Assembly (NCBI GenBank): GCA_040769125.1
Contig: JAXGLO010000001.1
Span: forward strand, 868,001 to 932,000
DNA length: 64,000 bases
DNA from: CAIXSE01 sp040769125
GTDB lineage: Bacteria > Actinomycetota > Thermoleophilia > UBA2241
Direction: 5' to 3'
In this document: positions 55,017 to 63,867 of the stretch, piece after piece
Numbering within the stretch: position 1 is the stretch's first letter
How the letters are laid out: the number at the start of each line of letters is the position of its first letter
Translations under genes and position numbers: made by a program
The notes under the pieces: model-generated
Databases searched by the model: none
Told to the model about the DNA's origin: nothing
Seen by the model: the letters and a program-made list of their open reading frames with translations, nothing else

Positions 55017-55786
55017 TCGTTCGCAGATCCACGGCTGAACTCGCCAAGATGGAGGCCGCCGGCGCAATCGTGGCGGACTGCCTGGACGATCTCGCCGAGC
55101 GCGCCCTCCCAGGTGTCACGACGGCGGAGCTCGATCGTCGCGCGGAGAGTTTCATCCGCGAGCGCGGGGGCGTGCCCACCTTCCTGGGCTACCACGGCTA
55201 TCCTGCGTCGATCTGCACGTCTCCCAACGACATGGTGGTGCACGGTATCCCGGGCGACTATCGCGTCACCGAGGGTGACATCCTCAGCATCGACGTCGGT
55301 GTCACGCTCGACGGCTACGTCGCCGACTCGGCGATCACCCTGCCCATAGGAGCCGTGGAGCCTGAGGCGCTTCGTCTCCTTGAGGTGACCGCAGAGTCGC
55401 TGGAGGCCGCAATCGTGGAGTGCCACGAGGGGCGTCGTCTCGGCGACATTTCTCACGCCGTTCAGGAGGTTGTGGAAGCCGCCGGGTTCAGCGTCGTGCG
55501 CTCGCTGGTCGGCCACGGTGTCGGCCGGGAGATGCACGAAGATCCGCAGATCCCGAACTACGGCGATGCGGGGCGCGGACCCCGGCTTGAAGAGGGCATG
55601 GTCTTCGCCATCGAACCGATGGTCAATGCGGGTGGGTACGACGTGGTCGTCGCGAGCGACGGCTGGAGCATCTCCACCTCCGACGGATCCCTGTCCGCGC
55701 ACTTCGAGCACTCGGTGGCCGTGGGCAAGGTGGCGCCGCGTGTTCTCACCAGGCGCCGCTCGGAGACCGTCGCCGCGCGGGGGTAG
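55013..55786 (+). CDS. map: methionine aminopeptidase, type I
   Basis: 257 residues from GTG 55013 (GTGA overlap with the adk stop). The catalytic histidine lies in VVHGIPG. Metal ligands are D and D in IDVGVTLDGYVADSA, H in VGHGVGREMHEDP, E in FAIEPMV and E in HFEHSVAV. It removes initiator methionine cotranslationally. Confidence 0.97.
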   Translation: MIVRRSTAELAKMEAAGAIVADCLDDLAERALPGVTTAELDRRAESFIRERGGVPTFLGYHGYPASICTSPNDMVVHGIPGDYRVTEGDILSIDVGVTLDGYVADSAITLPIGAVEPEALRLLEVTAESLEAAIVECHEGRRLGDISHAVQEVVEAAGFSVVRSLVGHGVGREMHEDPQIPNYGDAGRGPRLEEGMVFAIEPMVNAGGYDVVVASDGWSISTSDGSLSAHFEHSVAVGKVAPRVLTRRRSETVAARG

Positions 55787-55835
55787 CGCGCTTTCACCGG
55801 GCGTTGAGGCGTCGCGTCTCATGCGCCCTCGCGTT

Positions 55836-55863
55836 TTGTCCCATGCCCAGTGTGTGTTAGCAT
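55836..55863 (+). promoter_or_regulatory. possible promoter of infA-rpmJ-rpsM-rpsK-rpsD-rpoA-rplQ
   Basis: TTGTCC at 55836-55841, 16 bases, TAGCAT at 55858-55863, in the 124-bp gap after map. It is weaker than the TTGC/TATACT promoters elsewhere in the window. Confidence 0.35.
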
Positions 55864-55910
55864 ATCAGGCTGCTGTGTGTCAGGTCGATGTCAGTGGATG
55901 AGTAGGGAGT

Positions 55911-56132
55911 ATGGCGAACAAAGAAGAAGCCATTGAGATCGAAGGCGAGGTTGTCGAGGCCCTGCCGAACACCATGTTCCGCGTTCACCTTGACAACAAC
56001 TACGAAGTGCTCGCTCATATTTCCGGGAAGATGCGCATGCACTACATCCGCATCCTGCCGGGCGACAGAGTCAAGGTCGAGCTGTCGCCCTACGACCTGA
56101 GCAGGGGCAGGATCACGTATCGGTTCAAGTAG
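55911..56132 (+). CDS. infA: translation initiation factor IF-1
   Basis: 73 residues, the standard length: IEIEGEVVEALPNTMFRVHLDNNYEVLAHISGKMRMHYIRILPGDRVKVELSPYDLSRGRITYRFK, a single OB fold. GGAG lies ahead of ATG 55911. Confidence 0.97.
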   Translation: MANKEEAIEIEGEVVEALPNTMFRVHLDNNYEVLAHISGKMRMHYIRILPGDRVKVELSPYDLSRGRITYRFK

Positions 56133-56201
56133 CGGCCGCGCGGCCGCCTGGATGCGGTGTGCGGAGCGAGTGGGCGCCGCACGCTTGAGCGAGGATCACC
56201 G

Positions 56202-56315
56202 ATGAAGGTAAGAGCATCAGTTAAAGCGATCTGCGAGAAGTGCAAGGTCATTCGCCGGCACGGCACGGTGCAGGTGATCTGCACGAACCCGCGGCATCGC
56301 CAAAGGCAGGGGTAA
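56202..56315 (+). CDS. rpmJ: 50S ribosomal protein L36, zinc form
   Basis: 37 residues: MKVRASVKAICEKCKVIRR, then TVQVICTNPRHRQRQG. C11, C14, C27 and H32 are the zinc ligands of the C+ form. GAGGAT precedes ATG 56202. It sits in its usual place between infA and rpsM. Confidence 0.96.
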   Translation: MKVRASVKAICEKCKVIRRHGTVQVICTNPRHRQRQG

Positions 56316-56321
56316 GTCCGC

Positions 56322-56693
56322 ATGGCACGTATCGCAGGCGTCAACATCCCGCCGCAGAAGCGGGTCGAGATTGGGCTCACGTACATCTACGGGATCGGTC
56401 GCTCGACGTCCAACAGGATCCTCGCGGTGGTGGGTGTCGACCCCAATACCAAGGTGCGCGACCTCACTGAAGAGGAGATCGTCCGTCTGCGCGAGGCGAT
56501 CGATCGTGAGGCCACGGTAGAGGGCGACCTGCGGCGCGAGCGTTCGCAGAACATCAAGCGACTCATGGACATCGGCTGCTACCGGGGCATCCGCCACCGC
56601 CGCGGCATGCCGGTGAACGGGCAGCGTACGCGCACCAATGCACGGTCGCGCAAAGGTCCTAAGAAGACGGTCGGCGGCAAGCGCAAGAAGTGA
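56322..56693 (+). CDS. rpsM: 30S ribosomal protein S13
   Basis: 123 residues: MARIAGVNIPPQKRVEIGLTYIYGIGRSTSNRIL, then IKRLMDIGCYRGIRHRRGMPVNGQRTRTNARSRKGPKKTV. The C-terminal tail reaches the P-site tRNA. Confidence 0.98.
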   Translation: MARIAGVNIPPQKRVEIGLTYIYGIGRSTSNRILAVVGVDPNTKVRDLTEEEIVRLREAIDREATVEGDLRRERSQNIKRLMDIGCYRGIRHRRGMPVNGQRTRTNARSRKGPKKTVGGKRKK

Positions 56694-56722
56694 CCGCAGA
56701 GCAGCCGGAGGAGTAGAGCAGA

Positions 56723-57121
56723 GTGGCCAAGCCTCAGAGAGCCAGGGGTCGTCAGCGCCGCAAGATTCGCAAGAACATCGCTGTCGGCCAGGCGCACATC
56801 AAGACGTCGTTCAACAATACGCTTGTCACGCTCACCGACAAGGACGGCAACGTCCTTGCCTGGGAGAGCGCCGGTTCGGTCGGTTTCAAGGGCTCGCGCA
56901 AGAGCACGCCCTTCGCCGCCCAGGTTACGGCAGAGTCCTGTGCCAAGAAGGGCATGGAGCACGGCCTTCAGAAGGTCGAGGTCTTCGTGCGTGGGCCAGG
57001 CTCGGGCCGCGAGACAGCGGTTCGCTCTCTGCAGGCTGCTGGCCTCGAGATCATGAGCGTCAAGGACGTGACGCCGGTGCCGCACAACGGATGTCGGCCG
57101 CGAAAGCGTCGCCGGGTTTAG
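56723..57121 (+). CDS. rpsK: 30S ribosomal protein S11
   Basis: 132 residues from GTG 56723: GQAHIKTSFNNTLVTLTDKDGNVLAWESAGSVGFKGSRKSTPFAAQV and the C-terminal VTPVPHNGCRPRKRRRV, both standard. Confidence 0.98.
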   Translation: MAKPQRARGRQRRKIRKNIAVGQAHIKTSFNNTLVTLTDKDGNVLAWESAGSVGFKGSRKSTPFAAQVTAESCAKKGMEHGLQKVEVFVRGPGSGRETAVRSLQAAGLEIMSVKDVTPVPHNGCRPRKRRRV

Positions 57122-57131
57122 GAAGGTCTAC

Positions 57132-57752
57132 GTGGCGAGAGATACATCAGCGCAGTGCAAGCAGTGCCGCCGCGAGAGCGAGAAGCTCTTCCTCAAGGGC
57201 GAGCGCTGCCTCACCGATAAGTGCGCCGTCGAACGGCGTGCGTACTCGCCCGGCCAGCACGGCCGGGGTCGCATCAAGCAGTCCGAGTACCTCCTTCAGC
57301 TGCGCGAGAAGCAGAAGGCGCGGCGCTACTATCAGGTGCTCGAAGGCCAGTTCCGTCATTACTACGAGGTGGCGAGCCGCAAGCAGGGCGTCACCGGAGA
57401 GAACCTCCTGCGCCTCCTCGAACTGAGGCTCGACAACGTCGTGTATCGCCTGGGCTTTGGCGCCTCGCGCCGTCAGGCGCGCCAGCTCGTGCGTCATGCC
57501 CACTTCACGGTGAACGGCCGCAAGGTCGATATTCCGTCGCTTCAGGTGCGTCCAGACGATGTCGTCGCGGTCCGGCCCGGCAGCAAGGCCGTCGAGGCCG
57601 TGCGTGCGGCAACCGACCTCACGTCGTCGGTCGCCCCATGGCTGCTGGTCGATCACGACAACCTCACCGGCAAGATCCTTCGCATGCCCGAGCGCGATGA
57701 GATCGACACCCCGGTGCAGGAGCAGCTCATCGTCGAGCTCTACTCCAAGTAA
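57132..57752 (+). CDS. rpsD: 30S ribosomal protein S4, zinc form
   Basis: 206 residues from GTG 57132. The N terminus carries four cysteines (QCKQCRRESEKLF, ERCLTDKCAVERR) as in zinc-type S4. The S4 RNA-binding domain is LRLDNVVYRLGFGASRRQARQLVRHAHFTVNGRKVDIPS. Confidence 0.97.
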   Translation: MARDTSAQCKQCRRESEKLFLKGERCLTDKCAVERRAYSPGQHGRGRIKQSEYLLQLREKQKARRYYQVLEGQFRHYYEVASRKQGVTGENLLRLLELRLDNVVYRLGFGASRRQARQLVRHAHFTVNGRKVDIPSLQVRPDDVVAVRPGSKAVEAVRAATDLTSSVAPWLLVDHDNLTGKILRMPERDEIDTPVQEQLIVELYSK

Positions 57753-57798
57753 TCCGCTGCAGCAGCTCACCCGCGGCGAAGACTCTACAGGAGGCCTG

Positions 57799-58746
57799 TT
57801 GCTACAGTTTCAGATGCCTAACATCATGCGCGAGCAGCTCGCCGCCAATCGGGCGCGTTTCGAAGTCGAGCCGCTGGATCGCGGCTTCGGGCACACGTTC
57901 GGTAACGCCCTGCGCAGGGTGCTGCTGTCGTCGCTCGAGGGTGCCGCGGTCAGCTCGGTCAAGCTCGAGGGAGTTGCGCATGAGTTCAGCACCGTCAAGG
58001 GCGTGAAGGAGGATGTCACCGACATCATCCTCAACCTCAAGTCGCTCGTCTGTCGGCTTCACGGTGAGATCGACGAAATCCAGGTGCGCCTTTTCAAGGA
58101 CAAGCCCGGCAGGGTGGTCGCCGCCGACATCGACATCCCGGCGGAGCTCGAGATCCTCAATCCGGATCATCACATCGCCACACTCTCGGATGGCGGCGTT
58201 CTTGAGATGACCATGGTGATCCGTCGCGGTACAGGCTACGTGTCGGCCGAGGGCAACAAGACGTCCGAGACGGTCATCGGTGTGATCCCGATTGATTCGA
58301 TATTCAGCCCGGTCAAGCGCGTGTCCTACCGCGTGGAAAGCGCCCGCGTGGGCCAGCGCACCGACTACGACAAGCTGCTCCTCGACATCACGACCAACGG
58401 GTCGCTGCAGCCGGAGCAGGCGCTTCGCGAAGCTGCGGAGATCCTCATCGATCGGATGTCGATTTTCACCGACCCCGATCGCACACGGACGACCGATGAG
58501 TTCCCCGTTGAGGGGTTCGGCGAAACGGCGGGCGGGGCTGTCGTGGACGACGTGCTCATCGAAGAGCTGGAGCTCGGCGTCCGTTCGTATAACTGCCTCA
58601 AACGCGAGGGTGTGCAGACCATCGGCGACCTTGTCGCCAGGACTGAGGCCGACCTGCTCAATATTCCGAACTTCGGCAAGAAGAGCATCGACGAGGTCAA
58701 GGAGAAGCTCACCGAGCGAGGGCTGTCGCTGCGGGGTGACGAGTAG
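57799..58746 (+). CDS. rpoA: RNA polymerase alpha subunit
   Basis: 315 residues from TTG 57799 (AGGAGG at 57788-57793, 5-base spacing); ATG 57814 is a weaker choice. The N-terminal domain has EPLDRGFGHTFGNALRRVLLSSLEGAAV. The C-terminal domain (about 245-310) has IEELELGVRSYNCLKREGVQTIGDLVARTEADLLNIPNFGKKSIDEVKEKLTERGL, which contacts UP elements and activators. Confidence 0.98.
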   Translation: MLQFQMPNIMREQLAANRARFEVEPLDRGFGHTFGNALRRVLLSSLEGAAVSSVKLEGVAHEFSTVKGVKEDVTDIILNLKSLVCRLHGEIDEIQVRLFKDKPGRVVAADIDIPAELEILNPDHHIATLSDGGVLEMTMVIRRGTGYVSAEGNKTSETVIGVIPIDSIFSPVKRVSYRVESARVGQRTDYDKLLLDITTNGSLQPEQALREAAEILIDRMSIFTDPDRTRTTDEFPVEGFGETAGGAVVDDVLIEELELGVRSYNCLKREGVQTIGDLVARTEADLLNIPNFGKKSIDEVKEKLTERGLSLRGDE

Positions 58747-58747
58747 T

Positions 58748-59098
58748 ATGCGCCATCAGAATTCAGGTCGTAAGCTCAATATGGCGCCCGACCAGCGCAA
58801 GGCGCTGCTGTCGGGTCTTGCCTGCCAGGTTCTCGAGCACGAGAAGATCAAGACCGGCGTGGTGCGCGCCAAAGAGGTGCGCCCTCTGGTCGAGCAGGTC
58901 ATCACCCTGGGCAAGCGCGGCGATCTTCACGCCAGGCGCCAGGCGATCGCCCTGCTTCGCAATAAGAAGATCGTGTACAAGCTCTTCAGCGATGTGGCGC
59001 CGCGCTACAAGGAGCGCAACGGCGGCTACACGCGCATCGTGAAGATAGGCCCGCGCCAGGGAGACGGCAGCGAGCAGGCCTACATCGAGCTGATCTAG
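58748..59098 (+). CDS. rplQ: 50S ribosomal protein L17
   Basis: 116 residues: MRHQNSGRKLNMAPDQRKALLSGLACQVLEHEKIKTGVVRAKEVRPLVEQVITLGKRGD, the conserved family core. It is the last gene of the alpha operon and is followed by a strong hairpin. Confidence 0.97.
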   Translation: MRHQNSGRKLNMAPDQRKALLSGLACQVLEHEKIKTGVVRAKEVRPLVEQVITLGKRGDLHARRQAIALLRNKKIVYKLFSDVAPRYKERNGGYTRIVKIGPRQGDGSEQAYIELI

Positions 59099-59120
59099 GC
59101 GGGTACGTGCTGGTTTGTAC

Positions 59121-59158
59121 GGCGGGGGCGGGAGGCCGAAGGGTCTCCCGCCCCCGCC
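59121..59158 (+). terminator. GC-rich hairpin after rplQ
   Basis: GGCGGGGGCGGGAG (59121-59134) pairs perfectly with CTCCCGCCCCCGCC (59145-59158), a 14-bp stem with a 10-base loop. There is no U tract, so it may act with Rho or as a transcript-protecting end. The remaining 145 bp before ecfA show no gene or clear promoter. Confidence 0.6.
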
Positions 59159-59303
59159 GTCGCTATCGAGGGGGTTCCGATGGCCTGACGTTGCCGGCCA
59201 TGTGGTCGCCGTTGTGCGCACCTCCTCGCGGCCGGCAAGGCCTTGCGTGGCCGTTGCGAGGGCACGGCCGGGCCCTCTCGCCAATGCGGTAAGCTTCTCG
59301 AGC

Positions 59304-60155
59304 ATGTCTTCCACACCCTCTTCGAGCTCCTCATTGCTGATCGACGTCTCCGGCCTGAACTATCGCTATCCCGGGGCGTCGGCCGACACCCTTGCGGGTC
59401 TCGACCTGCGATTGAAAGAGGGGGAGTTCCTGGCGGTGGTCGGCGCCAACGGCTCCGGCAAGTCCACGCTGGCGCGCATCCTGGGGGGCCTGCAGAAGCC
59501 GACGGCTGCACGCTGGGCCTCGACGTGTGGCCACGACCTGCTCGATGAAGCGGGCCGCCTGGCCGCGCGGCGCGATGTGGGAGTGCTGTTCCAGAACCCT
59601 GAGAATCAGCTTGTGGCCGAGTGTGTTGAGGAGGACATCGCCTTCGGTCTTGAGAATCTCGCCTGGCCTCCTCAGTCTATCCGCGCGCGCGTCGACGAGA
59701 TGCTGGAGCGCTTCGGCCTGGAGGGGTTGCGCCGGCGGCAGCCGCATCTCCTGTCGGGAGGCCAGAAGCAGCGCGTCGCGCTGGCGGGGGTCCTCGCGAT
59801 CCCGCGACGCCTGCTCATCCTCGACGAGCCTACGGCGATGCTCGATCCGGCGGGGCGCCGGGAAGTGCGTGCGGCGGTGAGCCTCCTGCGCAGTGAGGGG
59901 CTCGCGGTCGTCTGCATCACGCAGGAGATGGACGAGACGGTGGAGGCGGACCGGGTTGTCGCCGTTGAGAGCGGTATGAATACGTTCGCCGGCGCCGTAG
60001 AGGATCTGTTCGCGGACGTTGCCACAGTGCGCCGCCTGGGTCTCGGGCTCCCGACTCCCGCTGAGCTTGCGCTGGAGCTCGCTACGCAGGGTCGGGCGCT
60101 CGCCCGGGTGCCGCTGAGCATGGACGAGCTCGTCGCCGGCCTGGAGAGGTCGTGA
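59304..60155 (+). CDS. ecfA1: ECF transporter ATPase EcfA1
   Basis: 283 residues from ATG 59304, where similarity begins shortly after a serine-rich start. Walker A is VVGANGSGKSTLARIL, the Q loop is LFQNPENQLVAECVEEDIAFGLENL, the signature is LLSGGQKQRVALAGVLAIP and Walker B is RLLILDEPTAMLD. It powers vitamin and metal uptake through interchangeable S components such as the BioY at 15522. The stop overlaps the next gene. Confidence 0.93.
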   Translation: MSSTPSSSSSLLIDVSGLNYRYPGASADTLAGLDLRLKEGEFLAVVGANGSGKSTLARILGGLQKPTAARWASTCGHDLLDEAGRLAARRDVGVLFQNPENQLVAECVEEDIAFGLENLAWPPQSIRARVDEMLERFGLEGLRRRQPHLLSGGQKQRVALAGVLAIPRRLLILDEPTAMLDPAGRREVRAAVSLLRSEGLAVVCITQEMDETVEADRVVAVESGMNTFAGAVEDLFADVATVRRLGLGLPTPAELALELATQGRALARVPLSMDELVAGLERS

Positions 60156-60988
60156 GCGCGGGGGCAGCGCCAGGAATGGCCGTCGCCTGCAGGAGAGTCT
60201 CCTTCAGCTACCAGGAGGCCGAGACGCCCATCGCCGCCTTGCGGGACGTCACCTTCGAGCTCGCTCCCGGCCGCGCCCTGGCGCTTCTCGGCGCCTCGGG
60301 CGCCGGTAAGTCGACGCTCCTGCAAGTGCTTCGCGGCCTGGATCCTCCGGAGGCGGGCGCCGTGCTGCTCGACGGCAGAGACGCCAGCGACCCCGGCGGC
60401 AGCGGCCTCTACGCGGACGTCGGTCTGGTGTTCCAGCTGCCGGAGCTTCAGCTCTTCGCGGCGACAGCCCGTGACGACGTTGCCTTCGGTCCGAGGCGCC
60501 GCGGGCTCCCCGAAGGCGAGGCTGTGGCCGCCGCTGAGGCGGCCATGCGGCGGGTTGGGCTGCCCCCGGACGACTTCGGTGCGCGGCATCCGTTCACGCT
60601 CTCGGGCGGCGAGCAGCGTCGCCTCGCGCTCGCCGGGGTTCTCGCTATGCGGCCGCGCCTCCTCCTCCTCGATGAGCCTTTCGTCAGCCTCGACCCGGCG
60701 ACGAGGCGCAGACTCCGTGAGATTCTCACGGCCTTGAAGAGCGAGGGCGTGACGCTGGTCATCGCCACACACGACATCGACATCGCCTGGGCGCTGTGCG
60801 ACGAGGCGCTCATCCTGCGGGATGGTCGCGTGGCGGCGGCCGGCGCCTGGGACTTCGCCGACAACGGCCGCCTCCTTGAGGAGAACCGGCTGCAGGAGCC
60901 CTTTCTCGTGCAGTTGTGGCGTCGTCTCGGGCGCGACCCCGAAGCGGCGCCACGAACCATTGCGGCTGCCGCGGAGGAGCTGGCGTGA
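60152..60988 (+). CDS. ecfA2: ECF transporter ATPase EcfA2
   Basis: 278 residues from GTG 60152 (GTGA overlap). Walker A is LLGASGAGKSTLLQVL, the Q loop is LVFQLPELQLFAATARDDVAFGPRRRG, the signature is TLSGGEQRRLALAGVLAM and Walker B is RLLLLDEPFVSLDP, with H loop ATHD. It forms the heterodimeric motor with EcfA1. Confidence 0.93.
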   Translation: MSAGAAPGMAVACRRVSFSYQEAETPIAALRDVTFELAPGRALALLGASGAGKSTLLQVLRGLDPPEAGAVLLDGRDASDPGGSGLYADVGLVFQLPELQLFAATARDDVAFGPRRRGLPEGEAVAAAEAAMRRVGLPPDDFGARHPFTLSGGEQRRLALAGVLAMRPRLLLLDEPFVSLDPATRRRLREILTALKSEGVTLVIATHDIDIAWALCDEALILRDGRVAAAGAWDFADNGRLLEENRLQEPFLVQLWRRLGRDPEAAPRTIAAAAEELA

Positions 60989-61767
60989 AGGCGACGATCG
61001 CCCAGTACTATGCGGGTGATTCGCTGATCCATCGCCTCGACCCGCGCGCCAAGTTCATCGCTGTGAGCGCGCTCGCCATCGCTCTCTTCGTGCGGGACTC
61101 GTTCGCCGGGCTGGCGGTCTATGCTGCCGGCGCTGCGGCGGCGTACTCGCTGAGCGGTGTGCCCGCCCGCTGGTTCTGGCGCGCCTTCCGTCCTCTGCTT
61201 TGGCTGGTGGGGCTGACCTTCGTGGCGCAGCTGCTCTTCGCTCCCGGCGAACCCTTCTTCTCACTGGGATTCATCCACGTGTCTATCCGCGGCCTCGAGC
61301 TCGCCGCGTTTCTGAGCCTGCGGTTGCTCGTCCTCGTGCTTGTAGGCTCGGTGCTCACCCTGACGACGGCGCCGATGGCGCTGACCGATGGGCTGGTGTG
61401 GCTGGGGCGGCCGCTCCGGCGGCTGCGTGCTCCGACCGACGAGCTGGCGCTGATGGTTACCATTGCGTTGCGCTTTATTCCCACGCTCCTGGCGGAGATG
61501 GAGACGATCATGCGCGCGCAGAAGGCCCGCGGGGTCGAGATGGACAAGGGTGGGATCCGCGCCCGCGCGCGGGCGCTCGTGCCGGTGCTGGTGCCGCTCT
61601 TCGTTCTGAGCTTCCGGCGTGCCGACGAGCTCGCTGTAGCGATGGAGGCGCGCTGCTATCGGCCCGGCGTCGCGAGGACGCGCCTGCGGCCGTTGCGGGC
61701 GACCTGGGCCGATGTCGTGCTGCTGGTCGCCACAGGAGGGCTCATCGCAGCGGGGCTCGTCATCTGA
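60985..61767 (+). CDS. ecfT: ECF transporter transmembrane subunit EcfT
   Basis: 260 residues from GTG 60985 (overlaps the ecfA2 stop; GGAGGAG upstream). Five or six hydrophobic segments are followed by the coupling helices, with the characteristic motifs AQKARGVEM (Ala-Arg-Gly) and MEARCYRPG that dock on the two ATPases. Order and overlaps indicate one operon. Confidence 0.93.
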   Translation: MKATIAQYYAGDSLIHRLDPRAKFIAVSALAIALFVRDSFAGLAVYAAGAAAAYSLSGVPARWFWRAFRPLLWLVGLTFVAQLLFAPGEPFFSLGFIHVSIRGLELAAFLSLRLLVLVLVGSVLTLTTAPMALTDGLVWLGRPLRRLRAPTDELALMVTIALRFIPTLLAEMETIMRAQKARGVEMDKGGIRARARALVPVLVPLFVLSFRRADELAVAMEARCYRPGVARTRLRPLRATWADVVLLVATGGLIAAGLVI

Positions 61768-61802
61768 TGGCGCCGATGAGCATGAGACAAGGGGGGTGCT
61801 CC

Positions 61803-62648
61803 GTGGGCGATCGTGAAGCGACCGCGTCCGGCGGCGTCGCGGGGGACGAGCGGGGCGTGTGGCGGCTCGACATCGTCTACGAAGGTACCCGATACCATGG
61901 CTGGGCCCGGCAACCTGGGCACGCCAGCGTGCAGCAGACGATCGAGGAAGCGCTGGCGATCGTGCTGCGCGAGCGGGTGCGGCTTAGCGTCGCCGGTCGT
62001 ACCGACGCTGGCGTCCACGCCTGGGCGCAGGTCGCCTCGTTCGCGAGCGGGCGGAGTAACGTACGGCCCGATCGCCTGCGGCACTCGCTCAATGCTCTCC
62101 TTCCGCCGGACATCGCCGTTCAGGCGGTCTCGCCGGCGCCCCCCGGGTTCGAGGCGCGAAGGGCGCGCTCACGCACCTATCAGTACCGTCTCTGGCTTTC
62201 GCCGGTGAAGCCCGTGCGTGACCGCGCGTACGTGTGGCAGGTACGCGGATCCGTCGATGTCGATCTGCTCCGCCGGGCCGCCGCGCTGCTCCCCGGCCGG
62301 CGGGACTTCGCGGCTCTCACACCCTCGGCGCACCTCTATCACACGTGTGTGCGCGAGGTGTGGCGCTCGGTGTGGCGCCCGGCGGGCCCAACCTTCGGCG
62401 TGGCGCTGGGCGGAGGGGAAACGGTGTCGAGTGCCGCAGCCTATGTCGCCGAAGAGTGGATCTTCGAGATCCGGGCGGACAGCTTCCTGCACAACATGGT
62501 GCGCGTGGCTGTGGGCTCCATGGTCGACGTGGCGCAGGGTCGCATGACGCTCGACGGTTTCAGCGAAGCCTTGGCGGGTCGGGAGCGCGGTCGCATGGGG
62601 CAGACGGCGCCCTCGTGCGGACTTGCTCTGGTCGCTGTGGAGTACTGA
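61803..62648 (+). CDS. truA: tRNA pseudouridine(38-40) synthase TruA
   Basis: About 281 residues. The catalytic aspartate is in SVAGRTDAGVHAWAQVASF. LDIVYEGTRYHGWARQP, RSRTYQYRLW and DSFLHNMVRVAVGSMVDVAQGRM are family motifs. GTG 61803 follows AAGGGGGGTG (61789-61798). ATG 61767, overlapping the ecfT stop, would add 12 unconserved residues. The ecfA-ecfA-ecfT-truA order is the one seen in Firmicutes. Confidence 0.93.
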   Translation: MGDREATASGGVAGDERGVWRLDIVYEGTRYHGWARQPGHASVQQTIEEALAIVLRERVRLSVAGRTDAGVHAWAQVASFASGRSNVRPDRLRHSLNALLPPDIAVQAVSPAPPGFEARRARSRTYQYRLWLSPVKPVRDRAYVWQVRGSVDVDLLRRAAALLPGRRDFAALTPSAHLYHTCVREVWRSVWRPAGPTFGVALGGGETVSSAAAYVAEEWIFEIRADSFLHNMVRVAVGSMVDVAQGRMTLDGFSEALAGRERGRMGQTAPSCGLALVAVEY

Positions 62649-62670
62649 CGATTCGCTTCGCGACCGGAGC

Positions 62671-63867
62671 TCAGCGAGTGAGGAAGCGATGCACCGCCTC
62701 CTGCTTGGTGGCTTCGTCGGGCGGTAAGACGTAGGCGACGCCGCCGATGTACTGAGGCTCACCGGTAAGGACGGCTTTGGTGCCGCCGTTCGCTCGCCAC
62801 TTGAGGAACCCGACCTGCAACAGCTCGGTTGTGGTCAGGTCTGTGGCCACGCTTTTCATGAGCTGCGGTCCGATCTGCGGCATGCGACGAAGGATCGGGA
62901 GCGACGTGATCTTCTTCGTCAGCGCCTGAAGGAAGGCCTGCTGGCGAGCGGCCCTGTGAAAGTCGTCGTCCACATAGCGGATGCGTACGTACTGGAGGGC
63001 TTCACGGCCATCGAAATGGCGCATCCCCTTCTTGAACGTGACGGTATAACGGTTGTCGGCGGCGCCGAACTCCGAGGTGATGGTCTCCGGCACCTTGAAG
63101 TCCAGCCCGCCGACGGCGTCGACGAGCTTGGAGAACCCTTTGAAGCTCACGACCATGACGTGGTTGATGGGGATGCCGAGATACTGCTCTATGGTGCGAA
63201 CCGATTCCAAAGGACCGCCCCTGGCCATCGCGACATTGATCTTGTCGAAGGAGCCGTCGGAGAGCTGCACGCGGGTGTCGCGGGGAACCGACAGCTGGTT
63301 GACGGTGCGCGTGTCCGGGTTGAAGCGCAGGAGCATGATCGTATCGGAGCGCGCCGGCTCCTTGATGTCTTTGCTGTCGGCGCCCAGCATCAGCAGCGTG
63401 GTGCCCTGGCGCCAGATCGCGCCTTGGTCGGGGGTGAGGACGCTGGCGGCCTCTTTGCCGTTCAGGCGGAAGCGGCAGTTGGCGTTGTCGACGGCGTGGT
63501 CGAACTTCTTGTAGCTGGGCCAGGCGATCACTATGCCGGCGATGGCTGCGATGATCACGAGGATCAGGAGGACTGCCATCAGGCGCCCCCAGCGGAAGCG
63601 CCGGCGCCGTCTGCCGCCTGGAGCCGCGACCGGAGAAGTGCCGCCGGCGCCAGCGGTGTAGCGCCGGTAAGCGCCTGGAGTGTCGCCCGCAGGAGTGGAC
63701 TTGAGGTGCGGGGAGCCGGACGGCCGCTTCTCGCTACGAAGCCCGGCCGCCGGTTGCCTCGCGGAGCGCGCCGAGGCCAACTCGATGTCCTTTGAGGTGC
63801 GCTGCGCGCGGCCGCTTTTGTACTTCTTGTAGGGCTTGCGCCCGTCTCTCTCGTCGCTTCGTGCCAT
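62671..63867 (-). CDS. LytR-CpsA-Psr (LCP) family cell-wall polymer ligase
   Basis: 398 residues: a basic, disordered cytosolic region (1-90), one transmembrane helix (LMAVLLILVIIAAIAGIVIAW), then the extracellular LCP domain with LMLGADSKD, ARSDTIMLLRFNPDTRTVNQLSVPRDTRV, KINVAMARGGPLESVRTIEQYLGIPINHVMVVSFKGFSKLVDAVGG and ALQYVRIRYVDDDFHRAARQQ. The arginine- and aspartate-rich motifs bind polyprenyl-phosphate glycopolymers and attach them to peptidoglycan. It converges with truA, 22 bp apart. Confidence 0.93.
   Translation of the reverse strand: MARSDERDGRKPYKKYKSGRAQRTSKDIELASARSARQPAAGLRSEKRPSGSPHLKSTPAGDTPGAYRRYTAGAGGTSPVAAPGGRRRRRFRWGRLMAVLLILVIIAAIAGIVIAWPSYKKFDHAVDNANCRFRLNGKEAASVLTPDQGAIWRQGTTLLMLGADSKDIKEPARSDTIMLLRFNPDTRTVNQLSVPRDTRVQLSDGSFDKINVAMARGGPLESVRTIEQYLGIPINHVMVVSFKGFSKLVDAVGGLDFKVPETITSEFGAADNRYTVTFKKGMRHFDGREALQYVRIRYVDDDFHRAARQQAFLQALTKKITSLPILRRMPQIGPQLMKSVATDLTTTELLQVGFLKWRANGGTKAVLTGEPQYIGGVAYVLPPDEATKQEAVHRFLTR

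Noticed and set aside
59121..59158. Classical Rho-independent terminator after rplQ
   Set aside because: The stem is strong but no T run follows; it is listed only as a hairpin with terminator-like position.
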